Under the pieces are notes generated by a model, which saw only the letters and a list, made by a program, of their open reading frames with translations, did not search any database and was not told the DNA's origin. Positions 35,483-44,765 of a DNA stretch of 64,000 nt are shown here, in pieces. Source of the stretch: Streptomyces endophytica (GTDB lineage: Bacteria > Actinomycetota > Actinomycetes > Streptomycetales > Streptomycetaceae); contig NZ_CP110636.1 of NCBI RefSeq assembly GCF_026153355.1, positions 3,658,001 through 3,722,000 of the forward strand. The letters are read 5' to 3'. The position numbers and the translations under genes were made by a program. How positions within the stretch are numbered: position 1 is the first letter of the stretch; each line of letters starts with the position of its first letter.

Positions 35483-35559
35483 AGTGAGGGGCTAAGTGTC
35501 CACCGTCATGGGGGAGTTGGCGGGGCCCGGATTCGGTCGGCGCCGTGGACTCCTCCCAC

Positions 35560-35578
35560 TGGAACTGGTAACAGTTCC
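35560..35578. promoter_or_regulatory. Palindrome GGAACTG-N4-CAGTTCC, degenerate KstR-like site
   Basis: A perfect 7-bp inverted repeat with 4-nt spacer (35561-35578). TGGAACTGGTAACA (35560-35573) fits the KstR consensus with one mismatch. It lies in the promoter of the aldehyde dehydrogenase gene. Confidence 0.5.
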
Positions 35579-35594
35579 TGATGCGGCAGCGTGC

Positions 35595-35609
35595 CTGACG
35601 ATCCGTCAG
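35595..35609. promoter_or_regulatory. CTGACGGnnnGTCAG-type palindrome, ALDH promoter
   Basis: CTGACGATCCGTCAG, 61 bp upstream of the aldehyde dehydrogenase ATG. It is identical to the copy at 43623. Confidence 0.65.
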
Positions 35610-35669
35610 CAAGGTGCGTAGCACCGCCATCGCCCGTCCACAGCTGGTCATCGTCGGAAGGCGGCAGCC

Positions 35670-37121
35670 ATGAGCGACCTCGTCGAGCACGGAAAGCTCT
35701 ACATAGGCGGTGAGTTGGTCGATCCGGCCGGCCGGGACACGATCGAGGTCGTCTCGCCGCACACCGAGCAGGTCATCGGCCGGGTCCCGCACGCCTCGCG
35801 GGCCGATGTCGACCGTGCGGTGGCCGCGGCCCGCGCCTCCTTCGCGTCCGGGGTGTGGGCGAACGCCCCGCTCGCGGACCGGATCGAGGTGGTGACCCGC
35901 ATCAAGGACGCCTTCGCGGCGCGCAGCGAGGAGATCGCCAGGGTCATCAGCGCGGAGAACGGCACCCCGTTCACCTCCGGCGTCATGGTGCAGTCGCTGG
36001 CCTCAGTGCTGGCCTGGGACGCGGCGCTCACGGTGGCCCGGGACTTCCCGTTCGAGGAGCGGCGGGCCGGGGTGCTGGGGCCGATCCTGGTACGGCGGGA
36101 ACCGGCCGGGGTGGTGGCGGCCGTGGTGCCGTGGAACGTGCCGCAGTTCACCGCCGCCGCCAAGCTCGCGCCGGCGCTGCTGGCCGGCTGTTCGGTGGTG
36201 CTGAAGGTGTCACCGGAGACCCCGCTGGACGCGTACCTCCTCGCGGAGATCGCGACCGCGGCCGGGCTGCCGGAGGGGGTGCTCTCGATCCTGCCGGCGG
36301 ACCGTGAGGTGAGCGAGTACCTCGTCGGGCATCCCGGCGTGGACAAGGTGTCGTTCACCGGGTCGGTGGCGGCGGGCAAGCGGGTCATGGAGGTCGCGGC
36401 CCGGAATCTCAGCCGGGTCACGCTGGAGTTGGGCGGTAAGTCGGCGGCGGTGATCCTGCCGGACGCCGATCTGGACGCGGCGGTGGCCGGCATCGTGCCG
36501 TTCGCCTGGATGATCAACGGGCAGGCGTGCGTGGCGCAGACCCGGATCCTCGCGCCGCGCAGCCACTACGACGAGATCGCCGAGCGCTTCACCGCGGCGG
36601 CGTCCGCGCTCACCGTGGGCGATCCGCTGGATCCGGCCACCGAGGTCGGCCCGCTGGTCGCCCGCCGGCAGCAGCAGCGCTCGCTGGACTACATCGCGCT
36701 GGGCCAGAAGGAAGGCGCCAAGGTCCTCACCGGCGGCGGCCGTCCGAAGGGGCAGACCACCGGCTGGTACGTCGAACCGACGCTCTTCGGCGAGGTCGGC
36801 AACGGCATGCGGATCGCCCGGGAGGAGATCTTCGGGCCGGTGATCTGCCTGCTGCCGTACGAGGACGAGGCGGAGGCGGTACGGATCGCCAACGACTCCG
36901 ACTACGGGCTGTCCGGCTCGGTGTGGACGGGCGATGTCGAGCACGGCATCGAGGTGGCGCGGCGGGTGCGGACCGGTACGTACTCGGTCAACACGTTCAG
37001 CATCGACATGCTCGGGCCGTTCGGCGGCTACAAGAACTCCGGGATCGGGCGGGAGTTCGGGCCCGAGGGGTTCGGCGAGTATCTGGAGCACAAGATGATC
37101 CACCTGCCGGCGGGTGCGTGA
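35670..37121 (+). CDS. Aldehyde dehydrogenase, KstR regulon (Rv0223c-like)
   Basis: 483 residues. Oxyanion Asn156 (VPWNVPQF), general base Glu253 (TLELGGKS), nucleophile Cys287 (NGQACVAQ), and FGPVICLLPY near the C-terminus. It is NAD(P)+-dependent and would oxidise the C26/C27 aldehyde produced from a CYP125/ADH step to the acid before CoA activation. The ATG at 35670 has GGAAGG. It is followed with 1-nt overlap (TGATG) by a ferredoxin gene. As I recall, the Mtb KstR regulon also includes an aldehyde dehydrogenase, Rv0223c. Confidence 0.88.
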   Translation: MSDLVEHGKLYIGGELVDPAGRDTIEVVSPHTEQVIGRVPHASRADVDRAVAAARASFASGVWANAPLADRIEVVTRIKDAFAARSEEIARVISAENGTPFTSGVMVQSLASVLAWDAALTVARDFPFEERRAGVLGPILVRREPAGVVAAVVPWNVPQFTAAAKLAPALLAGCSVVLKVSPETPLDAYLLAEIATAAGLPEGVLSILPADREVSEYLVGHPGVDKVSFTGSVAAGKRVMEVAARNLSRVTLELGGKSAAVILPDADLDAAVAGIVPFAWMINGQACVAQTRILAPRSHYDEIAERFTAAASALTVGDPLDPATEVGPLVARRQQQRSLDYIALGQKEGAKVLTGGGRPKGQTTGWYVEPTLFGEVGNGMRIAREEIFGPVICLLPYEDEAEAVRIANDSDYGLSGSVWTGDVEHGIEVARRVRTGTYSVNTFSIDMLGPFGGYKNSGIGREFGPEGFGEYLEHKMIHLPAGA

Positions 37122-37375
37122 TGGCGGACGCGGAGGGACGGGCGGCGGAACGGTGGCGGGTGGCCGTCGACCGGGGCGTGTGCATCGGGTCGGGGATGTG
37201 CGTCGGCGCGGCACCGGACGGGTTCCGGCTGGACACCGCGCGGCAGTCCCACCCGGTGGCGACGGAGACGGAGGCCGGCGAGCGCGTACTGGCGGCGGCC
37301 GAGGGGTGCCCCGTGGAGGCGATCACCCTCACCGCGGCGGACAGCGGGGCGGCGGTCTTCCCTCCGGAGGAGTGA
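37121..37375 (+). CDS. Ferredoxin, probable [3Fe-4S] type
   Basis: 84 residues with VDRGVCIGSGMCVGAAPDGF and a later GCPVEAITL. Three cluster cysteines are present, with Gly at the position of a fourth ligand (C-IGSGM-C ... C-P), typical of P450 ferredoxins in actinobacteria. Coupling to the aldehyde dehydrogenase gene by a TGATG overlap places it in the KstR regulon; the natural P450 partner in the window is CYP125, 12 kb away. Confidence 0.85.
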   Translation: MADAEGRAAERWRVAVDRGVCIGSGMCVGAAPDGFRLDTARQSHPVATETEAGERVLAAAEGCPVEAITLTAADSGAAVFPPEE

Positions 37376-37391
37376 GGGGAAGGCGCCGCCC

Positions 37392-38024
37392 CTAGCCCCC
37401 CGCCCCCGGTGACGTCACGTCGATCAGGCGGCAGACCGTTTCGATGTCGATCTTGACCTGGGCGATCGAGGCGCGGCCGGAGAGCCAGGTGATCAGGGCC
37501 GAGTGCCAGGTGTGCTCGATGACGCGGACCGCGGAGAGCTGTTCGGGGGTGGGCGGGCCGTCCAGGCGCATCGCGTCGAGGATGATCGCCGTGGTCAGCC
37601 GGGAGACCGTGTCGACCTCGGGGCTCACCGAGCGGTCGGCGAAGGTCAGTGCGCGGACCATGGCGTCCGCGAGGTGCGGTTCGCGCTGCAGGGCGCGGAA
37701 CGCCCGCATCAGGGTCTGGGCGACCCGGGCGCCCGGTTCCGGCTCGGCCGGCGGGCGCTTGCGCAGCGTCTCGTGCATGTGCTGGAGCTGGTCCTGCATG
37801 GTGGCGACCAGCAGGTGCACCTTGGACGGGAAGTAGCGGTAGAGGGTGCCGAGCGCGACGCCCGAGGACTCGGCGACCTCGCGCATCTGCACGGCGTCGA
37901 AGCCGCCACGGGAGGCCAGTTTGGCGCTGGTGTGCAGGATGCGGCGGCGCCGGGCCTCCTGACGCTCGGTCAGGGGAGGACTCGCGGGAAGCGCCGGCCT
38001 GGCTGCCTTGGATTCCGTAGTCAT
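37392..38024 (-). CDS. kstR: KstR-type TetR repressor of sterol catabolism
   Basis: 210 residues. The HTH region LASRGGFDAVQMREVAESSGVALGTLYRYFPSKVHLLV is nearly that of M. tuberculosis KstR (ASKGGYEAVQMRAVADRADV, then AVGTLYRYFPSKVHLLV). The ligand domain also matches (REPHLADAMVRALTFAD; EHTWHSALITWLSGRAS). KstR is released from DNA by 3-oxo-cholestenoyl-CoA-type ligands in Mtb. The ATG at 38024 (or 38033) is used; the upstream ORF extension lacks homology. It is convergent with the ferredoxin gene and divergent from the glycosyltransferase; a consensus box lies in that gap. Confidence 0.92.
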   Translation of the reverse strand: MTTESKAARPALPASPPLTERQEARRRRILHTSAKLASRGGFDAVQMREVAESSGVALGTLYRYFPSKVHLLVATMQDQLQHMHETLRKRPPAEPEPGARVAQTLMRAFRALQREPHLADAMVRALTFADRSVSPEVDTVSRLTTAIILDAMRLDGPPTPEQLSAVRVIEHTWHSALITWLSGRASIAQVKIDIETVCRLIDVTSPGAGG

Positions 38025-38216
38025 TGTTCCCATTCCATGGCTGTTCCGTGGCCGTCCGTGGCGTTCTGTCCGCGATGTGGTGAGTGCCGCTGCCGCGACC
38101 GGCACAGCATGGCAGGGGGTCGGGTGGTGGCGCGAATCACCTGGTGCGGCTCTTTTCGCATCGTTCTCGGCCGGTAGATTCGAAGCTCGGTGAACTGATC
38201 AGTAGCCCAGCAGTTC

Positions 38217-38230
38217 TGAAACTTGTTCTA
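38217..38230. promoter_or_regulatory. KstR operator (full consensus), glycosyltransferase promoter
   Basis: TGAAACTTGTTCTA fits TnnAACnnGTTnnA at all fixed positions. It lies 55 bp upstream of the glycosyltransferase GTG and about 190 bp upstream of kstR. Confidence 0.75.
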
Positions 38231-38284
38231 GATTACCGCCAGCGGTTACGCTCCGGCGAAAGTCCAGTGAGAAGGGGGCCGAGC

Positions 38285-39631
38285 GTGACCGCAGAGGCCG
38301 TTCAGGCAGCCGCGCCTCGCCCTGCCGGGGACTCCTCGGCCACCGCCCCGAGGGACCCGGGAAGCCCCCTGCGCATCGCGATGCTCACGTACAAGGGGAA
38401 CCCGTTCTGCGGCGGCCAGGGCGTCTACGTACGCCACCTCTCGCGTGAGCTGGCCCGGCTCGGCCACAGCGTCGAGGTGATCGGCGCCCAGCCCTATCCG
38501 GTCCTCGACGAGGGCGTGCGGCTGACCGAGCTGGCGAGCCTGGACCTCTACCGCCAGCCGGACCCGTTCCGCACGCCGAAGCGCGGCGAGTACCGGGACT
38601 GGATCGACGCCCTTGAGGTGGGCACGATGTGGACCGGCGGCTTCCCCGAACCGCTGACCTTCTCGCTGCGTGCCCGGCGGCATCTCGCCGCCCGCGCCGG
38701 CCAGTTCGACGTCGTCCACGACAACCAGACCCTCGGCTACGGCCTGCTCGGCGGCCCCGGCGCGCTCGGCGCCCCGCTGGTCACCACGATCCACCACCCC
38801 ATCACCGTCGACCGCCGGCTCGACCTGGCCGCCGCCACCGACTGGAAGCGCCGCGCCTCGGTCCGCCGCTGGTACGGCTTCACCCGGATGCAGAAGCGGG
38901 TCGCCCGCCGGCTGCCGTCCGTGCTCACCGTCTCCGGCTCGTCCCGCCAGGAGATCGTCGACGACCTCGGGGTCCGCCCCGAGCGGATCCATGTGGTCCC
39001 CATCGGCGCCGACACCGACCTCTTCTCGCCGGACGCGTCCGTCCCCGAGGTGCCGGGCCGGATCGTCACCACCTCCAGCGCCGACGTCCCCCTCAAGGGC
39101 CTGGTCCACCTCGTCGAGGCGCTCGCCAAGGTGCGCACCGAGAACCCCGACGCCCATCTGGTCGTCGTCGGCAAGCGGGCCGACGACGGACCGGTCGCCG
39201 CCGCCATCGAACGGCTCGGACTGGCCGGCGCCATCGAGTTCGTCAAGGGCATCAGCGACCCCGAACTCGTCGACCTCGTGCGCGGTGCCCAGATCGCCTG
39301 TGTGCCCTCCCTCTACGAGGGGTTCTCGCTGCCCGCCGCCGAGGCGATGGCCACCGGCACCCCGCTGCTCGCCACCACCGGCGGCGCCATCCCGGAGGTC
39401 GCCGGGCCGGACGGCGAGACGTGTCTGGCGGTGCCGCCGGGCGACGCCGGCGCGCTGGCGGCCGGGCTGCTGCGGCTCCTCGGCGACCCGGAGCTGCGCC
39501 GCCGGCTGGGCACGGCCGGCCGGGAGCGGGTGCTGGCCCGCTTCACCTGGCGCCAGGCCGCCCTCGGCACCGCCGAGCGCTACCGCGAGGCCATCGCCCT
39601 CCAGGGCAGCCGGTCCGCCGCCCGCAGATAG
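38285..39631 (+). CDS. GT4-family glycosyltransferase
   Basis: 448 residues, GT-B fold. Acceptor side: RIAMLTYKGNPFCGGQGVYV, VHDNQTLGYGL and VTTIHHPITVDR. Donor side: TVSGSSRQEIVDDLGV, VPIGADTDLFSPD, and the nucleotide-sugar EX7E motif PSLYEGFSLPAAEAMATGTP. It probably transfers a sugar from a nucleotide or polyprenyl donor. The GTG at 38285 follows AGAAGGGGG. It is first in an operon with a methyltransferase and a terpenoid-cyclase-fold protein, under a consensus KstR box. Confidence 0.88.
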   Translation: MTAEAVQAAAPRPAGDSSATAPRDPGSPLRIAMLTYKGNPFCGGQGVYVRHLSRELARLGHSVEVIGAQPYPVLDEGVRLTELASLDLYRQPDPFRTPKRGEYRDWIDALEVGTMWTGGFPEPLTFSLRARRHLAARAGQFDVVHDNQTLGYGLLGGPGALGAPLVTTIHHPITVDRRLDLAAATDWKRRASVRRWYGFTRMQKRVARRLPSVLTVSGSSRQEIVDDLGVRPERIHVVPIGADTDLFSPDASVPEVPGRIVTTSSADVPLKGLVHLVEALAKVRTENPDAHLVVVGKRADDGPVAAAIERLGLAGAIEFVKGISDPELVDLVRGAQIACVPSLYEGFSLPAAEAMATGTPLLATTGGAIPEVAGPDGETCLAVPPGDAGALAAGLLRLLGDPELRRRLGTAGRERVLARFTWRQAALGTAERYREAIALQGSRSAARR

Positions 39632-39718
39632 CTCCGTCACCTCCCCGGCACCGCCTCCCGGGCGCCCCGCCGCCGTTTCGCACCACCGCCACCCACCGCC
39701 GGACGAAAGCAGAACGCC

Positions 39719-40585
39719 GTGCTGACCGTCGACTTCTCCCGATTCCCGCTCGCTCCCGGCGACCGCGTGCTCGACCTGGGCTGCGGCGCCGGCCGGCACG
39801 CCTTCGAGTGTTACCGGCGCGGCGCGCAGGTCGTCGCCCTCGACCAGAACGGCGACGAGATCCGCGAGGTCGCCAAGTGGTTCGCCGCGATGAAGGAGGC
39901 CGGCGAGGCCCCGGCCGGCGCGTCCGCCACCGCGATGGAGGGTGACGCGCTGGCCCTGCCGTTCCCCGACGACAGCTTCGACGTCGTCATCATCTCCGAG
40001 GTCATGGAGCACATCCCCGACGACAAGGGCGTGCTCGCCGAGATGGTGCGGGTGCTGCGCCCCGGCGGCCGGATCGCCGTCACCGTGCCGCGCTACGGCC
40101 CGGAGAAGATCTGCTGGGCGCTCAGCGACGAGTACCACGAGGTCGAGGGCGGCCACATCCGCATCTACCGCGGCGACGAACTCCTCGGCAAGATGCGGGA
40201 GGCCGGCCTGGAGCCGTACGGTACGCACCACGCCCACGGGCTGCACAGCCCGTACTGGTGGCTCAAGTGCGCCTTCGGGGTGGACAACGACAAGGCGCTG
40301 CCGGTGCAGGCGTACCACAAGCTGCTGGTCTGGGACATCATGAAGAAGCCGCTGGCCACCCGGCTCGCCGAGCGGGCCCTCAACCCCGTCATCGGCAAGA
40401 GCTTCGTCGTCTACGCCACCAAGCCGCACCTGCCCGAGGCGCCCGCCGCCGACGAGGCGGGCGCGCCCGCCGAGGCCCCGGAGCCGGCCGCCCGGCCCGC
40501 CGCCCGCGCCCGGAAGACCGCCACGTCCTCCGCCAAGGCTTCCGCCAAGTCCTCCGCCAAGTCCTCCGCCGGGGCCGCCAAGTGA
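39719..40585 (+). CDS. SAM-dependent methyltransferase with Lys/Ala/Ser-rich tail
   Basis: 288 residues. Methyltransf_11-type core: DRVLDLGCGAGRHAFECYRRG, VVALDQN, DALALPFPDDSFDVVIISEVMEHI and MVRVLRPGGRIAVTVP; an alpha-helical lid follows (SPYWWLKCAFGVDNDKALPV). The last 50 residues are a basic low-complexity tail with SSAK repeats, unlike the rest. It shares an operon with the GT (87 nt apart) and overlaps the next gene by 4 nt. A GTG start at 39719 is used, with a weak Shine-Dalgarno. It likely methylates a lipid or glycolipid made by the neighbours. Confidence 0.83.
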   Translation: MLTVDFSRFPLAPGDRVLDLGCGAGRHAFECYRRGAQVVALDQNGDEIREVAKWFAAMKEAGEAPAGASATAMEGDALALPFPDDSFDVVIISEVMEHIPDDKGVLAEMVRVLRPGGRIAVTVPRYGPEKICWALSDEYHEVEGGHIRIYRGDELLGKMREAGLEPYGTHHAHGLHSPYWWLKCAFGVDNDKALPVQAYHKLLVWDIMKKPLATRLAERALNPVIGKSFVVYATKPHLPEAPAADEAGAPAEAPEPAARPAARARKTATSSAKASAKSSAKSSAGAAK

Positions 40586-41652
40586 CGAGTCCCGGGCGTA
40601 CCGAACGGCTCGTCCTGCCGGGGGTGCTCACCGCCGAGGAGGCCGCCCGCACGGTCGAGGGCATCCTCGCGACCCAGCGCGCGGACGGCGCCATCCCGTG
40701 GTTCCGGGGCCACCACCTCGACCCGTGGGACCACACCGAGGCCGCCATGGCCCTGGACGCGGCCGGCGAACACGAGCGCGCCGAGGCCGCGTACGACTGG
40801 CTGGTGCGGCACCAGAACCCGGACGGGTCCTGGTACGCGGCCTACGCCGACGGGGACGCCGAGGCGCCCACCGACCGCGGCCGGGAGACCAACTTCTGCG
40901 CCTATATCGCGGTCGGCGTCTGGCACCACTACCTGTCCACCGGCGACGAGGCCTTCCTCGACCGGATGTGGCCCGCCGTCCACGCCGCGATCGAGTACGT
41001 CCTCGAACTGCAGCAGCCCGGCGGGGAGATCGGCTGGAAGCGCGAGGACGACGGCACCCCGGTCCGCGACGCGCTGCTGACCGGCTCGTCCTCCATCTAC
41101 CAGGCGCTGCGCTGCGCGCTGGCGCTCGCCGAGCAGCGCGAGGAGCCGCAGCCGGACTGGGAGTTGGCGGCCGGCCGGCTCGGCCACGCGATACGCAGCC
41201 ACCCCGAGCGGTTCCTGGACAAGGCCCGCTACTCCATGGACTGGTACTACCCGATCCTCGGCGGCGCGGTCCGCGGCCAGGCGGCCCGGGACCGGATCGA
41301 CGCCGACTGGGAGCGGTTCGTGGTGCCCGGCCTGGGCGTGCGCTGCGTCCTGCCCAACCCCTGGGTCACCGGCGGCGAGAGCGCGGAACTGGCGCTCGCG
41401 CTGTGGGCGATGGGGGAGTCCGAACGGGCCGTGCAGATCCTCAAGTGGATCCAGCACCTGCGCGCCGAGGACGGCATGTACTGGACCGGCTACGTCTTCG
41501 ACGACGACGCGATCTGGCCGCGCGAACGCACCTCCTGGACGGCCGGTTCGCTGCTGCTCGCGGTAGCGGCCGTGGGCGGCGACGAGGCCACCACCACGGT
41601 CTTCGGCGCGGAGCGGCTGCCGTCGGGACTGGAGCCGGACTGCTGCCGGTAG
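40582..41652 (+). CDS. Prenyltransferase/terpenoid-cyclase-like alpha-toroid protein
   Basis: 356 residues of alpha/alpha repeats: ARTVEGILATQRADGAIPWF, AAYDWLVRHQNPDGSWYAAY, AVHAAIEYVLELQQPGGEIGW, AVQILKWIQHLRAEDGMYWTGYVF. The conserved WxPRERTSWTAG-like end is typical of glycosidase or cyclase toroids. No DxDD or QW catalytic motif of squalene-hopene cyclase is evident, so it may act on a glycan or terpenoid. The GTG at 40582 overlaps the methyltransferase stop (GTGA). It completes the KstR-box operon. Confidence 0.75.
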   Translation: MTSPGRTERLVLPGVLTAEEAARTVEGILATQRADGAIPWFRGHHLDPWDHTEAAMALDAAGEHERAEAAYDWLVRHQNPDGSWYAAYADGDAEAPTDRGRETNFCAYIAVGVWHHYLSTGDEAFLDRMWPAVHAAIEYVLELQQPGGEIGWKREDDGTPVRDALLTGSSSIYQALRCALALAEQREEPQPDWELAAGRLGHAIRSHPERFLDKARYSMDWYYPILGGAVRGQAARDRIDADWERFVVPGLGVRCVLPNPWVTGGESAELALALWAMGESERAVQILKWIQHLRAEDGMYWTGYVFDDDAIWPRERTSWTAGSLLLAVAAVGGDEATTTVFGAERLPSGLEPDCCR

Positions 41653-41729
41653 GGGCTGTCGCACGGGCATCCGGGCCGGACCGCGCAGAGAAGGGGCGGG
41701 GCGGGGTGCGGCGCATTAGTGTGCGCCGT

Positions 41730-42547
41730 ATGACCCACTCCGTGCCCCTTCAGGGCTCCCTCAGTCATGACGCCTACTGTTCCCAACTCCTCGACGAGAC
41801 CGGACGGTTGCGGGAGATCGTGCGCAGCGCCGACCTCTCCGTGACCGTGCCGACCTGTCCCGACTGGACGCTGGCCGACCTCGTCCGGCACGTGGGCGGT
41901 GCGCACCGCTGGGCCGGCACGCTCGTCGCCACCCGCGCGGAGAAGGCCATCGGGCCCGACGAGGTACCGGGCGCGGCCGGGCCCGAGGGGGAGGACGCGG
42001 CGGCCCTGGACGCCTGGCTCGCGGAGGGCGCGGAGCGGACCGTGGCGGCGCTGCGCGAGGCCGGGCCGGACGCCGAGGTGTGGACCTGGGCGCCGCCGGC
42101 GCAGCGGGCCGGCTTCTGGGCCCGCCGGATGACCCACGAGACGGTCGTGCACCGCGTCGACGCCGCGCTCGCCGCCGGCGTCCCCTTCGACGTGCCGCAG
42201 GAGGTGGCCGCCGACTGCCTGGAGGAGTGGCTGCAGTTGTGCGAGCTGCCGGAGGCCGCGGAGCGGTTCGCGGCGCACGGCGTGCAGCCCTTCGGCCCGG
42301 CCACACCCTCCACCTGCACGCCACGGACACCCCGGACGGGCTGAACGCCGAGTGGCTGCTCGATCTCACCGGCGACCGGTTCACCTACCGCCGCGCCCAC
42401 GAGAAGGCGGCGGTCGCGCTGCGCGGCCCGCTCACCGACGTGCTGTGCGTCGTCTACCGCCGGCTGCCCGCCGACAGCGACCGGGTCGAGGTGCTCGGCG
42501 ACCGGGCGCTGCTCGACACGTGGCTGACCTACGCCCAGTTCGGGTGA
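41730..42547 (+). CDS. Maleylpyruvate isomerase family mycothiol-dependent enzyme, frameshifted
   Basis: About 272 residues. DinB-like four-helix N-terminal domain with TCPDWTLADLVRHVGGAHRWAG (metal His) and a metal-binding HETVVHRVDAAL; an MDMPI C-terminal domain follows (TDTPDGLNAEWLLDLTGD). Such enzymes use mycothiol for isomerisation or S-transfer. The frame breaks at 42299; one more G joins FGP to GHTLHLHATDTP. A leaderless start is likely: TAGTGT at -10 position and the ATG 7 nt later. It is convergent with the F420 gene. Confidence 0.82.
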
Positions 42548-42564
42548 GCGGCGGGCGCCGGGCG

Positions 42565-43574
42565 TCAGGAGTTCAGCTCGGCCAGCACCCGTAGTGTCCG
42601 CGGGTCCGGTGCGGTGACCAGCAGGTCGGTGACCGGGCCCGCGCGCCACGACGCCAGCCGCTCGGCGATCCGTTCACGCGGGCCGACCAGGGAGATCTCG
42701 TCGGCGAAGGCGTCCGGCACGGCGCGCACCGCCTCCTCCTTGCGGCCTTCCAGGAAGAGCCGCTGGATGCGGCGGGCCTCGTCCGGGTATCCCATACGGG
42801 CCATCAGGTCGGCGTGGAAGTTGCGCGCCGCGTGCCCCATGCCCCCGATGTAGAAGCCGAGCATCGCCTTGACCGGCCACAACCCCTCGGCGACGTCGTC
42901 ACAGACCACCGCGCGGGCCATCGGCGCGATGCGGAACCCTTCGGGCGCGCCGGCCAGCGACTCCTGGTAGACGCCGGTGCGCCGCGGCGACCAGTACAGC
43001 GGCAGCCAGCCGTCCGCGATCCGGGTGGTCTGGGCGATGTTCTTGGGCCCCTCCGCGCCGAGCAGGACCGGCACCGAGGCGCGCAGCGGATGGGTGATGG
43101 GCTTGAGCGGTTTGCCCAGACCGGTGCCGTCCGGGCCGCGGTAGGGAGCGGATGGAACAGCCCCTCGGACGCCACCGGCCCCTCCCGGCGGAGGACTTGG
43201 CGGACCACGTCCACGTACTCGCGGGTGGCGGTCAGCGGGCTCTTCGGGAACGGCCGTCCGTACCAGCCCTCGACGACCTGCGGCCCGGACAGCCCCAGGC
43301 CCAGCAGCAGCCGCCCGCCGGAGAGGTGATCGAGGGTGAGGGCGTGCATCGCGGTCGCGGTGGGCGTGCGGGCGGCCATCTGGGCGATGCCGGTACCGAG
43401 CCGGATGCGGGAGGTGTGCGCGGCGATCCAGGTGAGGGCGGTGAACGCGTCCGAGCCCCAGGCCTCCGCGGTCCACACCGAGTCGTAGCCCAGGCGCTCG
43501 GCCTCGCGGGCGAGTTCGAGGTGCCGGGGGTCGGGGCCGCGGCCCCAGTAGCCCAGTGCCAGACCGAGTCGCAT
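42565..43574 (-). CDS. LLM-class F420-dependent oxidoreductase, Rv3520c-like, frameshifted
   Basis: 336 residues after repair. TIM-barrel luciferase-like family: MRLGLALGYWGRGPDPRHLEL, DSVWTAEAWGSDAFTALTW, LTLDHLSGGRLLLGLGLSGP, PVLLGAEGPKNIAQTTRIADGWLP. Close to Mtb Rv3520c, a KstR-regulon protein. It would reduce an unsaturated or keto substrate with F420H2. The frame is lost at 43144-43146 (one C missing on its strand) between LFHPLP and YRGPDGTGLG. A CTGACGG-type palindrome lies 49 bp upstream of the ATG. Confidence 0.85.
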
Positions 43575-43622
43575 GGCGACCGCCTCTCTCCGTACGGACC
43601 GTACCGAGCCTCACCGCGATAG

Positions 43623-43637
43623 CTGACGATCCGTCAG
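43623..43637. promoter_or_regulatory. CTGACGGnnnGTCAG-type palindrome, F420 gene promoter
   Basis: CTGACGATCCGTCAG, identical to the copy at 35595 and 49 bp upstream of the F420 oxidoreductase ATG. Confidence 0.65.
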
Positions 43638-43745
43638 TTCACGGTAGTGCGGCGCACTGTACGGCCGGTGCGCGGGCAGCGCAACGGCCCCCCGCCGGAA
43701 GGGCGGGGGCCGTGGAAGGACCGCTGGGCGACGGCGGGCGGCGGA

Positions 43746-44597
43746 TCAGCCGCGCTGGATGCCGGTGGTGTCCTGCAGGACGCCGCGGCGGCCGTCCTGG
43801 GTCTGCGCGATCAGGGCCTGGCCGCGCTGCTCCACCGCCAGGTACCAGGTGCCGGGCGCGAGTTCGGCGATCGGCGACGGCGCGCCGTCCTCGCCGTACA
43901 GCGGGCGGGCGACCGGGACCGCGAACCAGAACGGGGCGAAGTCCGCGGGGGCGCCGGCCGCGGGGGTCGCGCCCGCCGGACCGCCGGCCGTGGCGTCGGC
44001 CGCCGGCTGACCGGGCGTCTGGCCGGTCTGCTGCTGGCCGCCCGGACCCGGGTAGCCGTAGCCCTGGCCCGCCGCTGCCTGCTGCTGGGCGCCGGGGTAG
44101 CCGTAACCCGGGTTGGGGCCCGCGCCGTAGGGGGCGGCCGGCGGCTTGGGCGCGCCGATCAGCTCCGCCTTCAGCGCCGGGACGAGCGGGCCGGCGACCG
44201 CGCCACCGGCCAGCGCCAGCGCGGCGATCAGACCCACGATCAGGCCGGCGCCCGCGCTGTTGGTGTCGATGATGTCCCAGAACGCCGTCCACGCCGCGAA
44301 GATGGTGAGCGCCACGCCGAACTGGCCGAGGTCCAGACCGGCGATCTTGCGCGGCTGCGGCAGCGCGCGGCCGAGGATGATGATCGCCGCGCCGATCACG
44401 CCGGCCAGGTACACGCTCATGAGCACGGAGACGGATCCCCAGGCGTTGGTGCTGCTGTAGTCCTGCGCCTCGCAGTACTTGGCGAACGGGCCGGTGCAGT
44501 CCGGGGCGCCGGTGAGGCCGAGGAACGAGGCGATGAACAGCAACACCGCTGCTCCGATCACCACGCCGTCGCCTCTAGTGAGGGAGCGGATGTTCAC
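43746..44597 (-). CDS. Membrane protein, DUF5336-like, with Gln/Gly/Pro linker
   Basis: 283 residues. Four TM helices in the first half (GVVIGAAVLLFIASFLGLTG, GSVSVLMSVYLAGVIGAAI, GQFGVALTIFAAWTAFWDII, AGLIVGLIAALALAGGAVAG). A YG/PG-rich linker (PGYGYPG repeats) leads to a small beta domain (LAPGTWYLAVEQRGQALIAQ). A GTG at 44597 has AAAGGA. It is likely a Streptomyces membrane sensor or cell-envelope protein; the function is unknown. Confidence 0.7.
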   Translation of the reverse strand: MNIRSLTRGDGVVIGAAVLLFIASFLGLTGAPDCTGPFAKYCEAQDYSSTNAWGSVSVLMSVYLAGVIGAAIIILGRALPQPRKIAGLDLGQFGVALTIFAAWTAFWDIIDTNSAGAGLIVGLIAALALAGGAVAGPLVPALKAELIGAPKPPAAPYGAGPNPGYGYPGAQQQAAAGQGYGYPGPGGQQQTGQTPGQPAADATAGGPAGATPAAGAPADFAPFWFAVPVARPLYGEDGAPSPIAELAPGTWYLAVEQRGQALIAQTQDGRRGVLQDTTGIQRG

Positions 44598-44765
44598 GTA
44601 AGGGTCCTTTGTCTCTTTCGTGGGCTGTTCGTCGCTGTCGCGGTGCGCGCGGTGCGAGGCACGGCGGTGACCACCCATCGTAAAGGGGAACCTATCGCCG
44701 AATCCGGCGGGTCGGCCTGTTGGTTTCGATGCGTTATCGGCCGTGGTCGCGGACGTCGTACGCGG

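Noticed and set aside
38246..40429. 727-residue minus-strand ORF opposite the glycosyltransferase and methyltransferase
   Set aside because: Low-complexity antisense frame typical of high-GC DNA; the plus-strand genes have clear motifs.
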